A DNA stretch of 64,000 bases from Xylaria sp. FL1777 (taxonomy: Eukaryota > Ascomycota > Sordariomycetes > Xylariales > Xylariaceae), in contig MU400583.1 in NCBI GenBank assembly GCA_022578965.1, positions 1 through 64,000 of the forward strand. Direction: 5' to 3'. Below, piece after piece: positions 11,329 through 24,840 of this stretch; position 1 is the stretch's first letter, and each line of letters opens with the position of its first letter. Under the pieces are notes generated by a model, which saw nothing but the letters and a program-made list of their open reading frames with translations, was not told the origin of the DNA and made no database searches. A program made the translations under genes and the position numbers.

Positions 11329-14300
11329 ATGGACCAGGACTCCAGGACCGACGAGTCGCGAGAACGTGCCCTCTCCTCCGAGCCTAGCTCAACTCGCCCC
11401 AATCCCTTTGACGACGACAGTAGCGTCTCGGCTCGCAAGCGCCGCCGGACTTCTCACTCGGGCTCTCACTCGGGCTCTCGCAGCACCTCTGTCGAGACCG
11501 CCCTCTCGCACGACAACACCATAGCTGCTTCGGACATCCACGACATGAAGATCGACACTCCAGAGCCCACCCTTCCAAGCACCCCAGCCTGCTCCGACCC
11601 CCCCGCCGAACCCGTCTCCAGTAGAGTGACTATCAACCTGCGCAACGCCGACAGCCTGGAAGCCACACCCACCTCGCCGGCATCTCCTACGCCCTCACGT
11701 CGACGAGCGAGCCGTGTCCGGGCTAGTGTCGAAGCACCCGAAGCTGACATGGCCCCAACTCACCCTGTGGACGATGCCTCATCCTCGTCTTCTACACTTG
11801 ATAGCCCTGGAGCAGCCGGCATCAGTGTCGAGGATCTGGAAGATGACGTCCAGTCCTCCCCGATTGAACACCAGCCCTCTTTCCGAAGAACAGCCGACTT
11901 GAGTTCTGTCCTGTCTGATTTTCCGTATCGGTGTGAGGGCGAGCTACCTCATGACACGGTGATTCGCCTTTTAAATTATTTCAGACAGCGTGAGTCACAG
12001 AAAGCAAAGACTTATAACAACTCATTATCTGATCCTCCAACTCTAGAGCCTGGTAATGTAGATGAAGGCTTACTATCCATACACAACTGGTTGAATCAAT
12101 GTTTATCATGCGCCCGTTTTGAGCACCGAATTACAATTGTCGAGGTATATCGAGAGAACAGGGCATTCTGGATCGGCCTCCCTGACTTGTTTTACCAGTT
12201 TGGCCAGAGGTAAGCCTACCAACAGCTTAGGACTCATGAGTCTTTATTCCTAGCTAACGATTTCTCTAGACTGAATTATACAAAAACTAAGGAGATACGG
12301 GATCTTATCACCCAGCTGTTGGCTCAATTCGCAAAACTGACCGCTTTCCTCTTGTCTTTAGACATCCGTAATCTGTCGCAAGGAATTACCACTGAGGAGA
12401 GCTTCACGGGGTTGATGAGTCCACACTACCTCCGGGTACTGCCCGCTCTCCCACACCCAGAGGAACCATACCTTGTTAATGGCGTGGAACGCAATCCAAA
12501 CCCTTTAGACCCCATCGAGATGTTCCAGTCTAGCTATGGCGCTTCAATGGTTATGCTTGCCTCCTTCATTGAATTCCATGTAACTGCCTTACCCCAATAT
12601 CCGCGAATAATCATGGACAATCTTACTGCCAGTTGCTTCGCTGTACAGGCTATCTTGAGAGAAAACGTCCAAAAGCAAGCCTATTCAGTGGGTGTCCCTC
12701 CAGGTATACTGGAACGTTCACGGAATAGTCTGGCTCTGGGTTACAAGTGCTTCATCCTGTACTCAAGCGCCATCGACACGGTAATGGAGAAATCGATTAA
12801 TACTCTGTCCCAAGAAAATGCTACAAGCTGTACCTTTTCCTCGTCAGAGATCCTGAGGCACAGTTTGCAGGGCAATCACCCCGAAGCCATACAACGCGTC
12901 CAGCAATACCGCGATGGACATCCACAGGTGCCACTACAATACACTTATGAGGCAATCGCGCTCGAATGGCGCTTCCACATCTACTGCAAGCTGATAAGGT
13001 CGCGTCAGATGCAACTCAGAGTCTCCGCTGCAGCATCGATGTGTGAAGATTTAGTTGCACAATGGAAGAGGTATCAAGATCGCCAACAAGAACCACTCGA
13101 CGACACCCAACCATATCTGGACTATTTACGATACCTATCGGACTATATCACGCGCACTGGCATAGTCGACTACATACTCGGCCCAACCTGCCATCCCGAA
13201 ATTACGACCACAAGCGGCAACATCATTGGGTTCCTTGGTGTTACCAAGACGTATACCACTGCACAGACTGACCTCATGTGGCAGACTTTGACTTCAACCC
13301 AAGACCCTCGTATTGCAGAGGCTCTAGTTAAGATGATGATCAAGGTTACGTTGTTACTACAGCCAGTAGATTTGGTCTTCTTCCTTGAGAAGTTTCAGGA
13401 TGTCCCAATAGATTCGTTCACACCCATCATGCGAGATTTCTTTGATAACATCACCGAGCTCTTGATCAAACCTCTGATGTCCCAACCAGCACCTACCGCT
13501 TCCTATGAGGTCTGCGTTCGGTTGCTCCGCGAGTCATCGGTCTTCACAGCGCAAGGCTCCATAGCCTACCCCGACATCTACCAGTTTGCACAATTAAAGT
13601 TGAAGAGACTATTAATGGCTGGACCTAGTGAGGAAGGACGGCGCAATATTGCATTGAGCTGCTTAAATGATGTAGCCTCACGGTCTGAGACATCTTCCGG
13701 TAGTCTACAGGTGCTGACTATATTAGCCGCAAGTCCTGCCGCTCTCCAGACATTGATTGAAGAGCACAACTTTATTCAGCTCCTCGTGGATGATCTTGAG
13801 GCTGCGGTCCAGTCTGCGAAGTCCGTAGGTGTTTCAAGGGTTTACGCCAACCCATTTTGTCAGGCGCGACGGAAATTTATTTCTATCATAATAACACAGT
13901 TTGGGTCGGCTATCGACGCGCAGTTAGGCCAGCGGCTTTGGGACTACCTTGTTGGCGAAAAAGCTGCTAGCCAGGACGACCGCAAAAGCGCCTGGGAAGA
14001 TTTGCACGCGTCTCTCAAGCGAAAGCGCGCTGACAACAACCAGTTTCTTAACGATTGTGTGCGAGTATTTCTACCAAATCTCCCACCCTCATGCTACTGT
14101 TATGGATCTCTTGCATTTGTTAGAGACGTGGTTGTTCCCGCTGCTAACGACGTCAATGGCATCATTCTTGATGACGAGGAAAGCCTCAAGTCGTCTGGCC
14201 TCGAGTTGCTCTGGCAGATAATCTTGACGGCGCCTAAGCAATCAATTGCGGACGGAGCTATTTCAATACTTGTCAACGAGATTTATGTTGACAGTTTAGT

Positions 14301-17300
14301 TATTCTATCATATCCCCTCCAGCGCGCTAGAAAGGTTCACTTTTCGCTAGTTCATCGATGTCTGTCACAGTTGAAGGCCGCTGCTCAGAAATTGATGGCT
14401 TTTAACGATGGAACCACTAGTAATGACGATGAGCCGATGGTTATCGTAGCCACTGATGATCAACATCTCGAACAGGAACTTCGATTCGCTCGAACCCTCA
14501 AAGTTCTCACGAGCTTGTCCAGCACTTTGCGAACGAAGTCTAATTTCGCTGCCCCTGATCTACGTTCTCTTATGTTGTCTTCATCGAACGCTGTTAATGG
14601 CGATTCAGCGTGTCTGAAGTACCAGTCATTTGATGGGGATGAACAAACTGAAATCAAGCCTTTGAGAATTGGTCTTAAGAACAGTGCTGCATCATTATTG
14701 GCTAGTATACGTGAGGCTACCGGGTTCGAGAACTACCGGCTGTATTATCGGGGAGCTGCACTTGCCCCTTCTGATTCCGATATCTGCAAATCCTTGGAAG
14801 AACTCAACATCAAGAATGGATTGATACTTGTGAAAAGAGAGCTCGACATGGCCTCTTCTCCAGTACGCATCAAACCTGGCGCGTCACCCTTGGAAATTGA
14901 GATACTTAGCCACTTTAATGACCTATGGGAATATTTGAGCATAGAAGAGAACCTAGCTCGAGAGGTAAATCAATCCAACCCACTGATCATGTTCTGTCTA
15001 TTGACTGACGAAAATTTAAGATATATAAATTTCTCATATCCTTACCAGCAGATGGATCGGTTCTGGCAGCAATTGAGAGCTCTAGTGCTTCTCCCCGTGA
15101 TGTTTTCCCTCTTGGCCAACCATTCAAGTCTCTGTACGCAATACACGCCCTCCGCGAGTATTTGCATACCCGGAGACTCAAGAGCACCATGATGCATGCG
15201 TCCTCCCAAGAAGGAACAATGCAACAACAATTCACGAATGACCAGCAAGATGCTATAGCCAAGGCTATATCCTTGATCGTTGCTGCAATATGCGACCCTC
15301 CTATTATTGACCAGTGCTCTAATGAAGGCATGAGATTGCAACTTAGTCTTGAGTTAGTAGATACATTTGTCCAGTTGCTGAAAGGTTAGTCATTCTTCAT
15401 GGTTACCTTGATTCGGTTGTTCTCGTCGCTATGCTAACCAAGACGTAGAGACTATCGAGCCTCATGCTCTTAACCATCTTCTCACTCCTAGCCTCCATAG
15501 GCGGCTAATGATAATTCTGACAACTGTTGCTAAATCCGAGAGTAGTATAATCAGCGTCGACCTCGTACATCGAAGTTTTGAAGCGTTGCTAGAATGCTGC
15601 GCAAAGAGTGACGAATTCTGGACAATGTTTCGAGACCAAGTGGAAACTCGGGAAGTGGTCGAGACCTTCTTGCTTGATGATCGCCCCTTCGTCAGAAAGA
15701 ATATTGCGAAGCTCATTAGTACTAGAAGCTTATATGATAGTAGCCGATCGAGTATACTTGCAATCGACTTTGCGGAACTTTTTTGGCCTATCATCTTAGA
15801 ACTCTTGCCTCAAGCTGCATCGAAACCTCAGAAGTGCGAAGAGCTTTTTGGTCTGGCCTCACACTTAACGAAGAAGCTCATCGAGAATGATTCCAGAACT
15901 CTTGACCTGCCATATTGTGTTAGAGTATGTGGCGATCTTTTGCTGTCACATACGAGTACGGAAGATATCGCCCACCCGGATGCGGTCGATAAAGTAGCCT
16001 ATGGGCTCATATCCCTTTTGCGTCAAGGCATTGAACAGATATCTGCGTCCATGAAAAGCAGTGAATTAACAACCACCTTTCCCAAGAAGCTGTTTCTGAA
16101 ACATTTGTTTCCCCCAGAAAACGAGGCAGGACCACTAGTGCCGCATGCCATCCTTTACTCGTCATCACGGCAGATGCTTTACGATATCATCTATATGTTA
16201 GCTAAGGGTAGTCAATCTCAGATGATCACGGTCTTGCAAAACTTGAATCACCTGACAGCGCACCAAGAGGACGAAGGAGGCATAGACTGCTACAAGTATG
16301 AACTGCCACAGGCCTTCGATAGAACGAATGCTACACGGTCCGCTTGTGGGTACTCAGGCTTGAGGAATTTGTCCAATACCTGTTATTTGAACTCTCTTTT
16401 CACGCAATTGTTCATGAACATTGGGTTCCGTCAATTCATGCTCAATGCCAGGATTGACAAACCTCATGCTCAACAACTTCTTAGCGAAACACAAATTTTG
16501 TTCGCGAATCTCCAAGACAGCAGACGTCGATTCATCGACCCACAGGCCTGTGTGGAGCAGATCACAACTTATGAGGAACTTCCCATTGATATCCATAATC
16601 AAATGGACGTTGATGAGTTTTTTAACCTCCTCTTTGACCGTTGGGAAGCACAGTTCACCCTCGACTCAGATAAAAAGTCGCTGAGATCCGTATATGGAGG
16701 CCAGCTAGTTCAGCAGGTAAAATCCAAGGAATGCGAACACATCTCAGAACGCATCGAACCGTTTTCCGCCATCCAATGCGATATAAAGGGTAAATCGAGC
16801 CTTGAAGAAAGCTTGCAGGCCTACGTAGATGGGGAGATCATGGAAGGAGACAACAAGTACAAATGCTCAACCTGTGATCGACACGTAGATGCAGTCAAAA
16901 GGGCATGCCTGAAAGATCTTCCGAACAATCTTATTTTCCACCTCAAGCGATTCGACTTCAACCTACGCTTGTTACAGCGCAGTAAAATCAACGATTATTT
17001 CCCCTTCCCAGACAAGATCGACATGCAGCCGTACACCGTCGAGCATCTGAGCGATCCTTCCCGCAATGCGGAGCCGGATATATTTGAACTGGTGGGCGTG
17101 CTCGTGCATTCCGGAACAGCTGAGACTGGTCATTATTATTCATTCATTCGCGAACGGCCGACTAGCTGCAGTACCCCCTCTTGGGTCGAGTTCAATGACG
17201 ATATAGTCACATCATGGGACCCTTCTCAGATGGAGAACGCATGCTTTGGTGGAACAGATCATCGTCCGTACGACGCTGCAAACATATATGAAAAAGTGTA

Positions 17301-19282
17301 CAGCGCGTATATGCTATTCTACCAGCGATCTTCCTCCCTACAACAAGAACAAGAGGTACTAAAAGCAAGCGGAAATCCAAGACAACTTCGAATTGATGTT
17401 CCTTCCGAACTAGAACTTCAGGTCAAGCTAGATAACTGGTCTGTAATCCAGCGCCATAATCTCTATGAACCGTCTCATATCCCGTTTGTTCTCAAGATCC
17501 TCGAGATTTCATGGGCTGGTAAATGCTCCAAAGAACACAAAAGGGAGAACCTTGCCATGCACGTTGCTTTGGGGCATCTGGATCAAATTGCATCACGAAC
17601 CAAAGACCTCCCTGAATTCGACCCTCTCAGCAGCATAATTATCACAGCATGCCAACGGTGTGCTCTGTGCTGCTTCGCTTTCTTTCGGTACTTTCAACAG
17701 TACAAGGAAGCTTTCAGGATGCTGTTGTTTAAGAACTCCGATCCGTCGGTACGCCATGACATTGGGCAAACGTTGTTGTACGTTCTAAGGAAGATTAAAC
17801 ACAACTTACCGGAGGAGTATGGCTGTGCAGGCGATGAAGGCGACGAGACCTCTATATCAAGCAATTCGAGGCCCACAGTCTTGGAGGGAACTGCCGACCT
17901 TTTCGTCTACATCTGGGAGTCGTTTCACACGCGCCCAATAGCCTGGCCGGAGTATTTTGGTACTTTGGTCGACTTTGCCAAACTCGGAAGGCTTGAATCC
18001 GCCGTTCTGCTCGATAGGGATTTCCTGACTAGAGTCCTGATGACCATCGCCGCAGATCAAGCATTCGATCTTCCCGCTCAATATAGTAGACTCCTTGCAG
18101 TTGTGTCGAGAAGGATGGCAACAAGACCTCCGAATTATGAAGGAATCATTGCGTTAACTGATGTTCTCATGGATTGCATGGATCCCGAGATGAGCAACTG
18201 TGTAGAGGACTGTGCTGTGCGCCTTGCCATGGTGCAGCACGATGACCTAATCCCGTTCACTGCACAAGAGATCAACATCCTCCATAGGCCTTGGGGTAGG
18301 GCTGATACAGGCCTTTTTACGGATAAACTGATTCAACTCAACCAGAACCCTGTGGCGACTGACAGTATAATTGGCAGACTTGTTGCTTTCAACGCGCCAA
18401 TGGAGATGACAGTCCTCAAATCTCTCTTGTCTGGAGTTACGGGTCAGATCACAACTCAGCCCGTTACTCCATACTTGCGTGTGAGTTTGGTCTATTGTGC
18501 CTCTAGCCCAAACAAAGAAAATGTACATCGACTTATCCAACACATTGGTGACCAATGCAAGGGGGTGCAGAATGCTGAAGCCCGATCATTCTTCGAGTTT
18601 CAGAGAGATGTCTTTGATCGAGAGCGCAATACTGGCGAAAGCAGGGAAGAAATCCAGCTACAGAGTCTACGGAACCTACCTATTTGGATACCTGGGCTAT
18701 TGGGATACCTTGATCGTACCGTCAACAGCGCAGTCGAGGCCTTTGCGCGTGAAAAAATCTTCAAGTTCGGCATAGCTCCCGTATTCGAGGAGACCAGCGG
18801 CGGCCCTAACAAGTCTCAAGCGATGGTCACTGCAGCCAGGGAGCTCGCTATTAACGCTCTATATTACCTACGAGATACGTACGTCGCGCGCGGAGCCCAG
18901 GCCTCGAGAGATACAATGCAACCCTTCCATCGGATCCTCCACCAGTGTAGTCTCTACTTCCGAGAGCATTCAGATCTAGACGACGAGTTGGACCAAAAAT
19001 ACTATGAGCTCTGGCCTTGTATGTCATCCCCCTAATTGATCTACTTGAGGTGCCAGAAATACTTTGCTAACCTAAGACACAGCTGTGCTGGAAGCTATGC
19101 AAAACTTGACAGTCGACGAGATTGAAGATGATGGCTCTGGTATGTGGACTGACTCTATCAGCAGCGGCACGGGATATGACTGACGATTCCAAGACTGGGA
19201 ACAGTCCGTCGGATCTTCTGACAGTCTGGCGGATCTCAGTAATATGCAGGTCGATCAAGAACTCATAGACACCAGCATGTAG
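11329..19282 (+). CDS. Large ubiquitin carboxyl-terminal hydrolase (USP9X/USP34/FAF type), 2551 aa
   Basis: This is a deubiquitinating cysteine protease of peptidase family C19. Exons: 11329-12209, 12270-14964, 15021-15384, 15449-19018, 19083-19139 and 19194-19282; the five introns are 54-64 nt with CTAAC or CTGAC branch sites, and phases close to 2551 codons plus TAG. The first roughly 200 residues are Ser/Pro/Arg-rich and disordered. A helical-repeat-like region follows, then a ubiquitin-like stretch at about 1094-1155. The USP core spans about 1615-1940: Cys box GLRNLSNTCYLNS with nucleophile C1625, and His box SGTAETGHYYSF with H1875. The finger keeps one CxxC (KCSTC) but only a single Cys (KECEH) at the partner site, so zinc binding may be lost. 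The C-terminal 600 residues resemble the region that follows the core in other fungal members. The start has an upstream pyrimidine-rich leader. Confidence 0.93.
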
Positions 19283-22200
19283 CGAACTCGCCGGTAGGCT
19301 CCAAGACAGTTTCTCAATCCTTGATAGCATAGATCAAGGGTAAAATCAGTGTTCGGGTTTCAGGTCGTATTTGCCACGGGACGACGGGATATATCAGGTT
19401 CAAGCGGAATCAACATGGCAGCACTGGCGCCTGGCGTTCTCCGTACATTTGCTCTATTGCATTGCACTTAGATGATCAGCAAGACAGATGTTGTTCAGAT
19501 TTTGTTGTAAGAAATAGTTTGTTTTCAGTCCCCCATAGTAGCCCTATGGGTTGAGAAGCTAGCTGCCAACCCATGACGGGTTCACACAAGCGTGCAAGGC
19601 CGATAACCGATTGAGCCATGTTTGTCATGAGTTAGGAATAAGATACCAAGCACATTATTAGACGGCTTTGGCCATCAACACGTGGATGCCCGAAGATGTC
19701 AATGACATTTCAACTAGCCCAGACCTATGACTAGGTGTGGCTAGCTTACCTCTGTGGTGCCGTGATAACAAAATGCGTGTAGAGTCAAGGGTCTGCTAAA
19801 CGGTCCAGGCACAGGAGAAATAATTGAGACTATATTAGGGTCTTGCGGCTGGTCTCAGAGAATATCTCACATATATCAGTCACCATTGGCTTTATTCTTT
19901 CACGTCTTGCCTGGAAGACTGAAGATATAAAAAGATCATTGTCCGTTTGGGAATGGGATTGGATGTTGGTTGGTGGGAACATGTATGCAAGCTCTGCCGT
20001 GAACATACCTACATGCATGCACTAGCTAGGATATCGACGATAGCTTAACTGGATTGGATCCGAGGGCGGTTCGTATGTAGGTCTTGTCCGCGACCATTAT
20101 TTTTTGTCGTTGTTCTGCAACTACCGAAGAGAAAGCATATCACTCTACATACCTTAGTTCTCGAGACTACCGAGGGATACCCACCAATGTGCTCTTTACG
20201 GAGGCAGCTATCTATCATACTTAGCTAAGGCATGAATCTGTGACTTGGAAATCATTCTTGAAACGGGAAATTAGGAGATGATCGGGCTATGATGGGGTTA
20301 TGGAATGAGTTTCCATTTCCTTGCAGATATTCCCTTCAGCCGTGAGAAAGCATTTCCAATGATCTAACATGTAAGTGTGAATGTTGAATCAGAGAGCTCT
20401 TGGCTAACTTGAGTTTTGCATGATGGCAAAACTCTCATTCCTGACCGACTTTTTGTTTTATTCGACTGTGCTATTCCCTACCGCCTCTTAATTGTAAGTT
20501 TTATAGGCCATACATTCGTAGGTAGGTATGATACCCGTTATATCAGCTATACCTAGGTAATGATTCTATTTTTATTCACTTAGCGACCAGTAGCCTACCT
20601 CTATACAGTAGTCTATACTACCACCTAGATAGATAGCGCCCTCCAACTCCCGATCTATGGTAGCATTGACAGCTCGCTTGGCTAGCTGGGCTGCTGCCAT
20701 TGGTGCTATATTTGGCGTTTAAGCGGCATCTGCCCTCCGCTAGTGTGTAATGGTGTAATGTGCAGATGTTAGCCGCTGAGACTGTTGCTGAATTTCTGGT
20801 TCTTGATGCGGGGGAGAATATACCCTCCTCTGGTTGGTCAAAATTAGATGCCAATTCCTTGTTCACTGCAGATACGCTGTTGAGATGGCATATCTTCCCC
20901 TGCACTTTGGAATCGAACTGAGATCGTTGGTTATGATATCTTCTCTGATCTATATTGCGCGTATTCCCGACCGAATTAATAGTAGGCATGTATACTTGTC
21001 TATCAACAAGGGCCTGTGAATTAAATTTGGCAGTGCAGGTGCTGTTAGGTAGGCGTAGTGTAGGTAGTGCAGGTACTTAAGCAAGGTGGACCGGACTTGT
21101 CACAAGCAAGGGTCCGGCGGTTACTGGAGCTCGGACCCTCTCCTATTGGCGGTGAAATACTGCGCAAAGCTATGTAAGTCCGTACTTACACTATGTTCCT
21201 GCACTCCGCTACTCACTAACTATGCGAGATAGACGAATCTAGATGGCACAATTGCTTGCATCTCTATTTGAAAGGAGATACCTTGAAAAAAAGAAAGTCT
21301 TTAGTCTGTCAAGGCTGTGCGTGCGTGCGTACGTACGTACGAGGAAGTAGACTTAGGTAATCATTTTCAGCGTTAAAAAAGCAAAAAGGCATAACCAATG
21401 AACTTGCGTACTGCGTAGTTCAAGATGTTCAAGGGTACTAATCCATGTTCTGCTGCATGCAGCAATGCATAGCACATCACAGAACACAGAACCCATTCAC
21501 CAGGTCCTAGCTATACTACACTGGGCTAGACTAGGTAGGTAGTTGTGATAGTTGTGATAACAGAATTGTTGATGCATATCTATCTCTCCACTTTGAACTT
21601 TCTACCCACTACGAACGAATAGTCCACCGGGCAACAATAATAAGGAGAAGAGCAGAATGAAAGGGAGAAAGAGAGTAGGACAGTGAGCAAGCGTATACAG
21701 TAAGTAGGTAGGTATTGGTATATCTCTAAGTAGGTAGTTAAAGCATTGACGAATTCTCTCAGCCGAGTTTCAAGAAACACCGAATATAGAAACAACAAAT
21801 GCCTATCTGCCTATATTCCTAGCCAAAAAACCCACAACAACAAAACTTCATGATCGTAATTAACCTTCAGGCGAGTAATGAGTAAATTGGATTGGATTGG
21901 ATTACTACAAGCATTAAAATGAATGAATTGAATTAAATGCAGAAATTTAAACCGTGGTTGCATAAAGGCCTGTACCTAAAAACAACAACTTCTCGTGAAT
22001 CACATCGCATCCATCCCATCACATCACACCCACCCACTCATCCACCCAGCTAGGCCCCCTGGTCCGCTCAGCCTTGGCTCGCCCGACCCTCCCCGCCCGG
22101 CAGCTGATGAACAAGACCCGGCCGGAGGTGGGGGGGATTTTTGACGCCTATTAGCATCATCGTTCGCCTACGCAGTATGGCACTACCCGCATTCCCATTC

Positions 22201-22893
22201 GTCCCCGTTCCTCATTTGCTGCTCTCTCTGCTTCCCGTGCCTCGTTTCATGTTTCCATGTTTCATGTTTCTACATGTAGGCTTAGGCATTGCCATGTGGA
22301 TTTCCCCATGTTAGCCGCCTTTAGTGTGCTATATTTGTCTCCTGTACACTCCATCACAGTTCGCCCACCAACGACCAACGGCGCAGGGCAAGGCATGGGT
22401 ACATGCGCCATTACCAACACCACACCACAGCCAACATACACGTAGCCCATGTGTCTAGATAGAGACCATTGTATCCATGACTTCTCTCTCCTTTTCAGGG
22501 GTCGTCATGTTTACTTCTGTTTTTGGGAAAGATCTTTGTTTCAAGATTTCGTCTCGAAGATCCCCAGCCAGCATCTCTCACATCCCGTGGGGTCGTAGAT
22601 AGATATATCTACCCACCTAACCTACCTAGACTAGTCTTCTAATCACAATCTCGCACTACTTACTTATTTACTTGCTTTCTCTGCATGTTCCTGCGTCTCA
22701 TGGTTATCGATGCTGCATTGCGACTTGGAGGCATATTAAGTAAGGTAGTGGAAGAGAGGCTTTGACTCTGCATAACACTGCCTCTTTTTTTCCCTTTCTT
22801 TCTGTCGCTCGCTACGCATTGCATTCTCTGTATACCATACCCATACCATTTCGTCCGAAGTTTCGTTTCGTCTCGTCTATTGTGGGACCAACA
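19283..22893. other. Intergenic region of 3.6 kb, no convincing gene
   Basis: I found no gene with codon structure or family motifs here; open frames of 60-123 codons (for example 20618-20989 on the minus strand) have no supporting features. The region holds TACCTAGGTA at 20550-20559, TAGGTAGG tracts near 20520, 21040, 21535 and 21710, an ACGT/GTGC microsatellite at 21317-21341, a 14-bp palindrome TGCTGCATGCAGCA at 21451-21464 and a GGATT repeat near 21888. The last 700 bp are C/T-rich and probably form the leader of the next gene. Confidence 0.55.
21317..21341. repeat. GTGC/ACGT microsatellite
   Basis: A simple repeat of GTGC units passes into ACGT units. It is intergenic. Confidence 0.8.
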
Positions 22894-24624
22894 ATGTCGC
22901 TCTCGAAACAACGCATTTCATCGCCCCTCGAGGCTGGGAGGTCGATCCTCGACACACATAATCTGTCCCCACAGTTGACGGGTATGCTTGAGTATGCATC
23001 GAAGAGGCTCGCGCGGAAGAGCCTACACGTCACCCTCATCGTAGTGAAGAACGAGTATCAATTGCCAATCGTACCACCTTGCGCAACCCCAACCTCGCCC
23101 CCACAGACACCCGAGTACTCGGCGTCGGGCTTCGCCTCGCCATCACGTTTCACATTCCCAACTGTCGGGTTACGACAGCTGGTGCGGAGGGGGACAGGCA
23201 GCTCAATCGCCTCATCTAGTAGTTCAGGCTCCACATCATCCTCTATATCGGACACAGTCTCCAGCACCTTGATGTCTCCCACTCTTCCACCGCCATCAGC
23301 AGCGGAACCCATCGCCAGCCCACGGCGCTGGATCCTCCCGCTAACGCCAGGAAGCCCGCTCCCTTCCACACCCATGACTCCCCACACGCCGTCGAGCATT
23401 GCCACGATAACGACGGCCGCGTCGTCATGCACCACTTCCTATCCGTTTCAGAGCCCGGAATCCTTTGGGGTTCGGCTGGTCTATACGTCACCTATCTCGC
23501 CGAAGGAAGAGAAGATGATACATGCAACAATTACGAAAGCAGAACGCAAATTTCACGCAGGGGTAGGCAGGCTGCCACCGGTCATGCCCGCCTCAGCATG
23601 TGGGCTGAGCGCCGATCTCGTGCGACGGAGTATCCAGCAAAATGAGGTGCTTTTCTCGGCAGAGGGATTGACTTTGCTAGGGTTGGATAGACTATATAGC
23701 TTCAAGGCGGCGCTGACGGCATATGCAAAGTCGATCATCACACCAAACTCCCAGATACAAACACCACTTAGTTCACCAGGATTATCAAATCATCCCATTA
23801 ATTCAATGCCGCCAACACCCACACCTACGGCAACAGACGGTTCGCGTCTTGAAGACGCGGTGGATTGCTTACGCCGGTTGGTGCTGTCAAATGGCGGCCG
23901 GCCCGTGCCGAAAGCAGATCTGTACCGCAGCTTTGATTGGATGGGTGTAAACCCAACGGCGCTGGCAGATGTCGAGCGCATGTACAGACGTGCATACGGC
24001 GGTCCAGAGCGGCGGGGGCCATTCGAATTACCCCCTATACCGAAGAATGAGGAGCGCGAACAAGATAATGAAAACGATGCAAAACGCATGGGTTTCATCA
24101 AGATTGGCACACCACCACCACCAAGGGTTCAGGTGACGCCGGTCTTAAAACTAAATACCAATATCACCACATCACCACGTCTCATCAGGCCGAAGCCGAA
24201 AGTAATACCACAAGCTCCGGGGACAACTATTAAACTGCGCGTGAATGGCAAGCTGAATGAAGCGCAAGAAGCCAATGGCAGCGCTAAGAGTGAGAGCCGT
24301 AACGTCGAAGAGCTGGAGATCAGATTCGATAGTATGGACATCGCAACAGAGAGGAGTAACACAGACGAAGACGACGACCGTACACCACACCCACTTCGCG
24401 ACGGACCTGTGCGACCGTCAATGTTCTGGCCTAACAGCAGTGCACTAGGCCAATCAATTGACGAGATGCTATCGCCTTGCGACTATAGACAGTCGCAGCA
24501 ACTCGGTCCCATGACGCCGAATGGGTATGAGGATATTTCCCCGATAACAAGAGGCGAATGGGGATTTCTATTCAAGGGCGATACGTGGACACAAGGGCGT
24601 ACAGCGGTGGTAGAGACTTGCTGA
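22894..24624 (+). CDS. Ser/Pro-rich hypothetical protein, 576 aa
   Basis: I do not recognise this protein. The frame is open from 22762, but the only ATG near the left end is at 22894 (context CCAACAATG, starting MSLSKQRISSPLEAG), so I start there. Features visible: an N-terminal segment with a short hydrophobic strand (LHVTLIVVKNEY); a long Ser/Thr/Pro-rich stretch with many TP/SP dipeptides, candidate proline-directed kinase sites; a more ordered middle (SFGVRLVYTSPISPKEEKM and the following 90 residues); a basic/acidic tail ending WTQGRTAVVETC. There is no signal peptide or membrane segment and no intron. It converges on the PRCC gene with 216 bp between stops. A cytoplasmic or nuclear regulatory role is only a guess. 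Confidence 0.8.
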   Translation: MSLSKQRISSPLEAGRSILDTHNLSPQLTGMLEYASKRLARKSLHVTLIVVKNEYQLPIVPPCATPTSPPQTPEYSASGFASPSRFTFPTVGLRQLVRRGTGSSIASSSSSGSTSSSISDTVSSTLMSPTLPPPSAAEPIASPRRWILPLTPGSPLPSTPMTPHTPSSIATITTAASSCTTSYPFQSPESFGVRLVYTSPISPKEEKMIHATITKAERKFHAGVGRLPPVMPASACGLSADLVRRSIQQNEVLFSAEGLTLLGLDRLYSFKAALTAYAKSIITPNSQIQTPLSSPGLSNHPINSMPPTPTPTATDGSRLEDAVDCLRRLVLSNGGRPVPKADLYRSFDWMGVNPTALADVERMYRRAYGGPERRGPFELPPIPKNEEREQDNENDAKRMGFIKIGTPPPPRVQVTPVLKLNTNITTSPRLIRPKPKVIPQAPGTTIKLRVNGKLNEAQEANGSAKSESRNVEELEIRFDSMDIATERSNTDEDDDRTPHPLRDGPVRPSMFWPNSSALGQSIDEMLSPCDYRQSQQLGPMTPNGYEDISPITRGEWGFLFKGDTWTQGRTAVVETC

Positions 24625-24840
24625 GCAATCAAGTACATTAGGACATAGACACTCAAGAGGGTCTAAATCACTGTAGCATTAGTAGAATAAGTGTGCAATG
24701 AACCCAATGATATCCACATAATCGCAATTGATGGAGGGCCTATGAGATTTGCTTTGAGCCCGATGTTGAATAGTATTCTAATGAAATTCTTGGTTTTTGT
24801 GTTGACACCTGTTAAAGGATCAGGGTGAAGTTTCGAAGCA

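Noticed and set aside
20618..20989. 123-codon minus-strand frame in the intergenic region
   Set aside because: No domain, no promoter or intron logic, and composition like the surrounding non-coding DNA.
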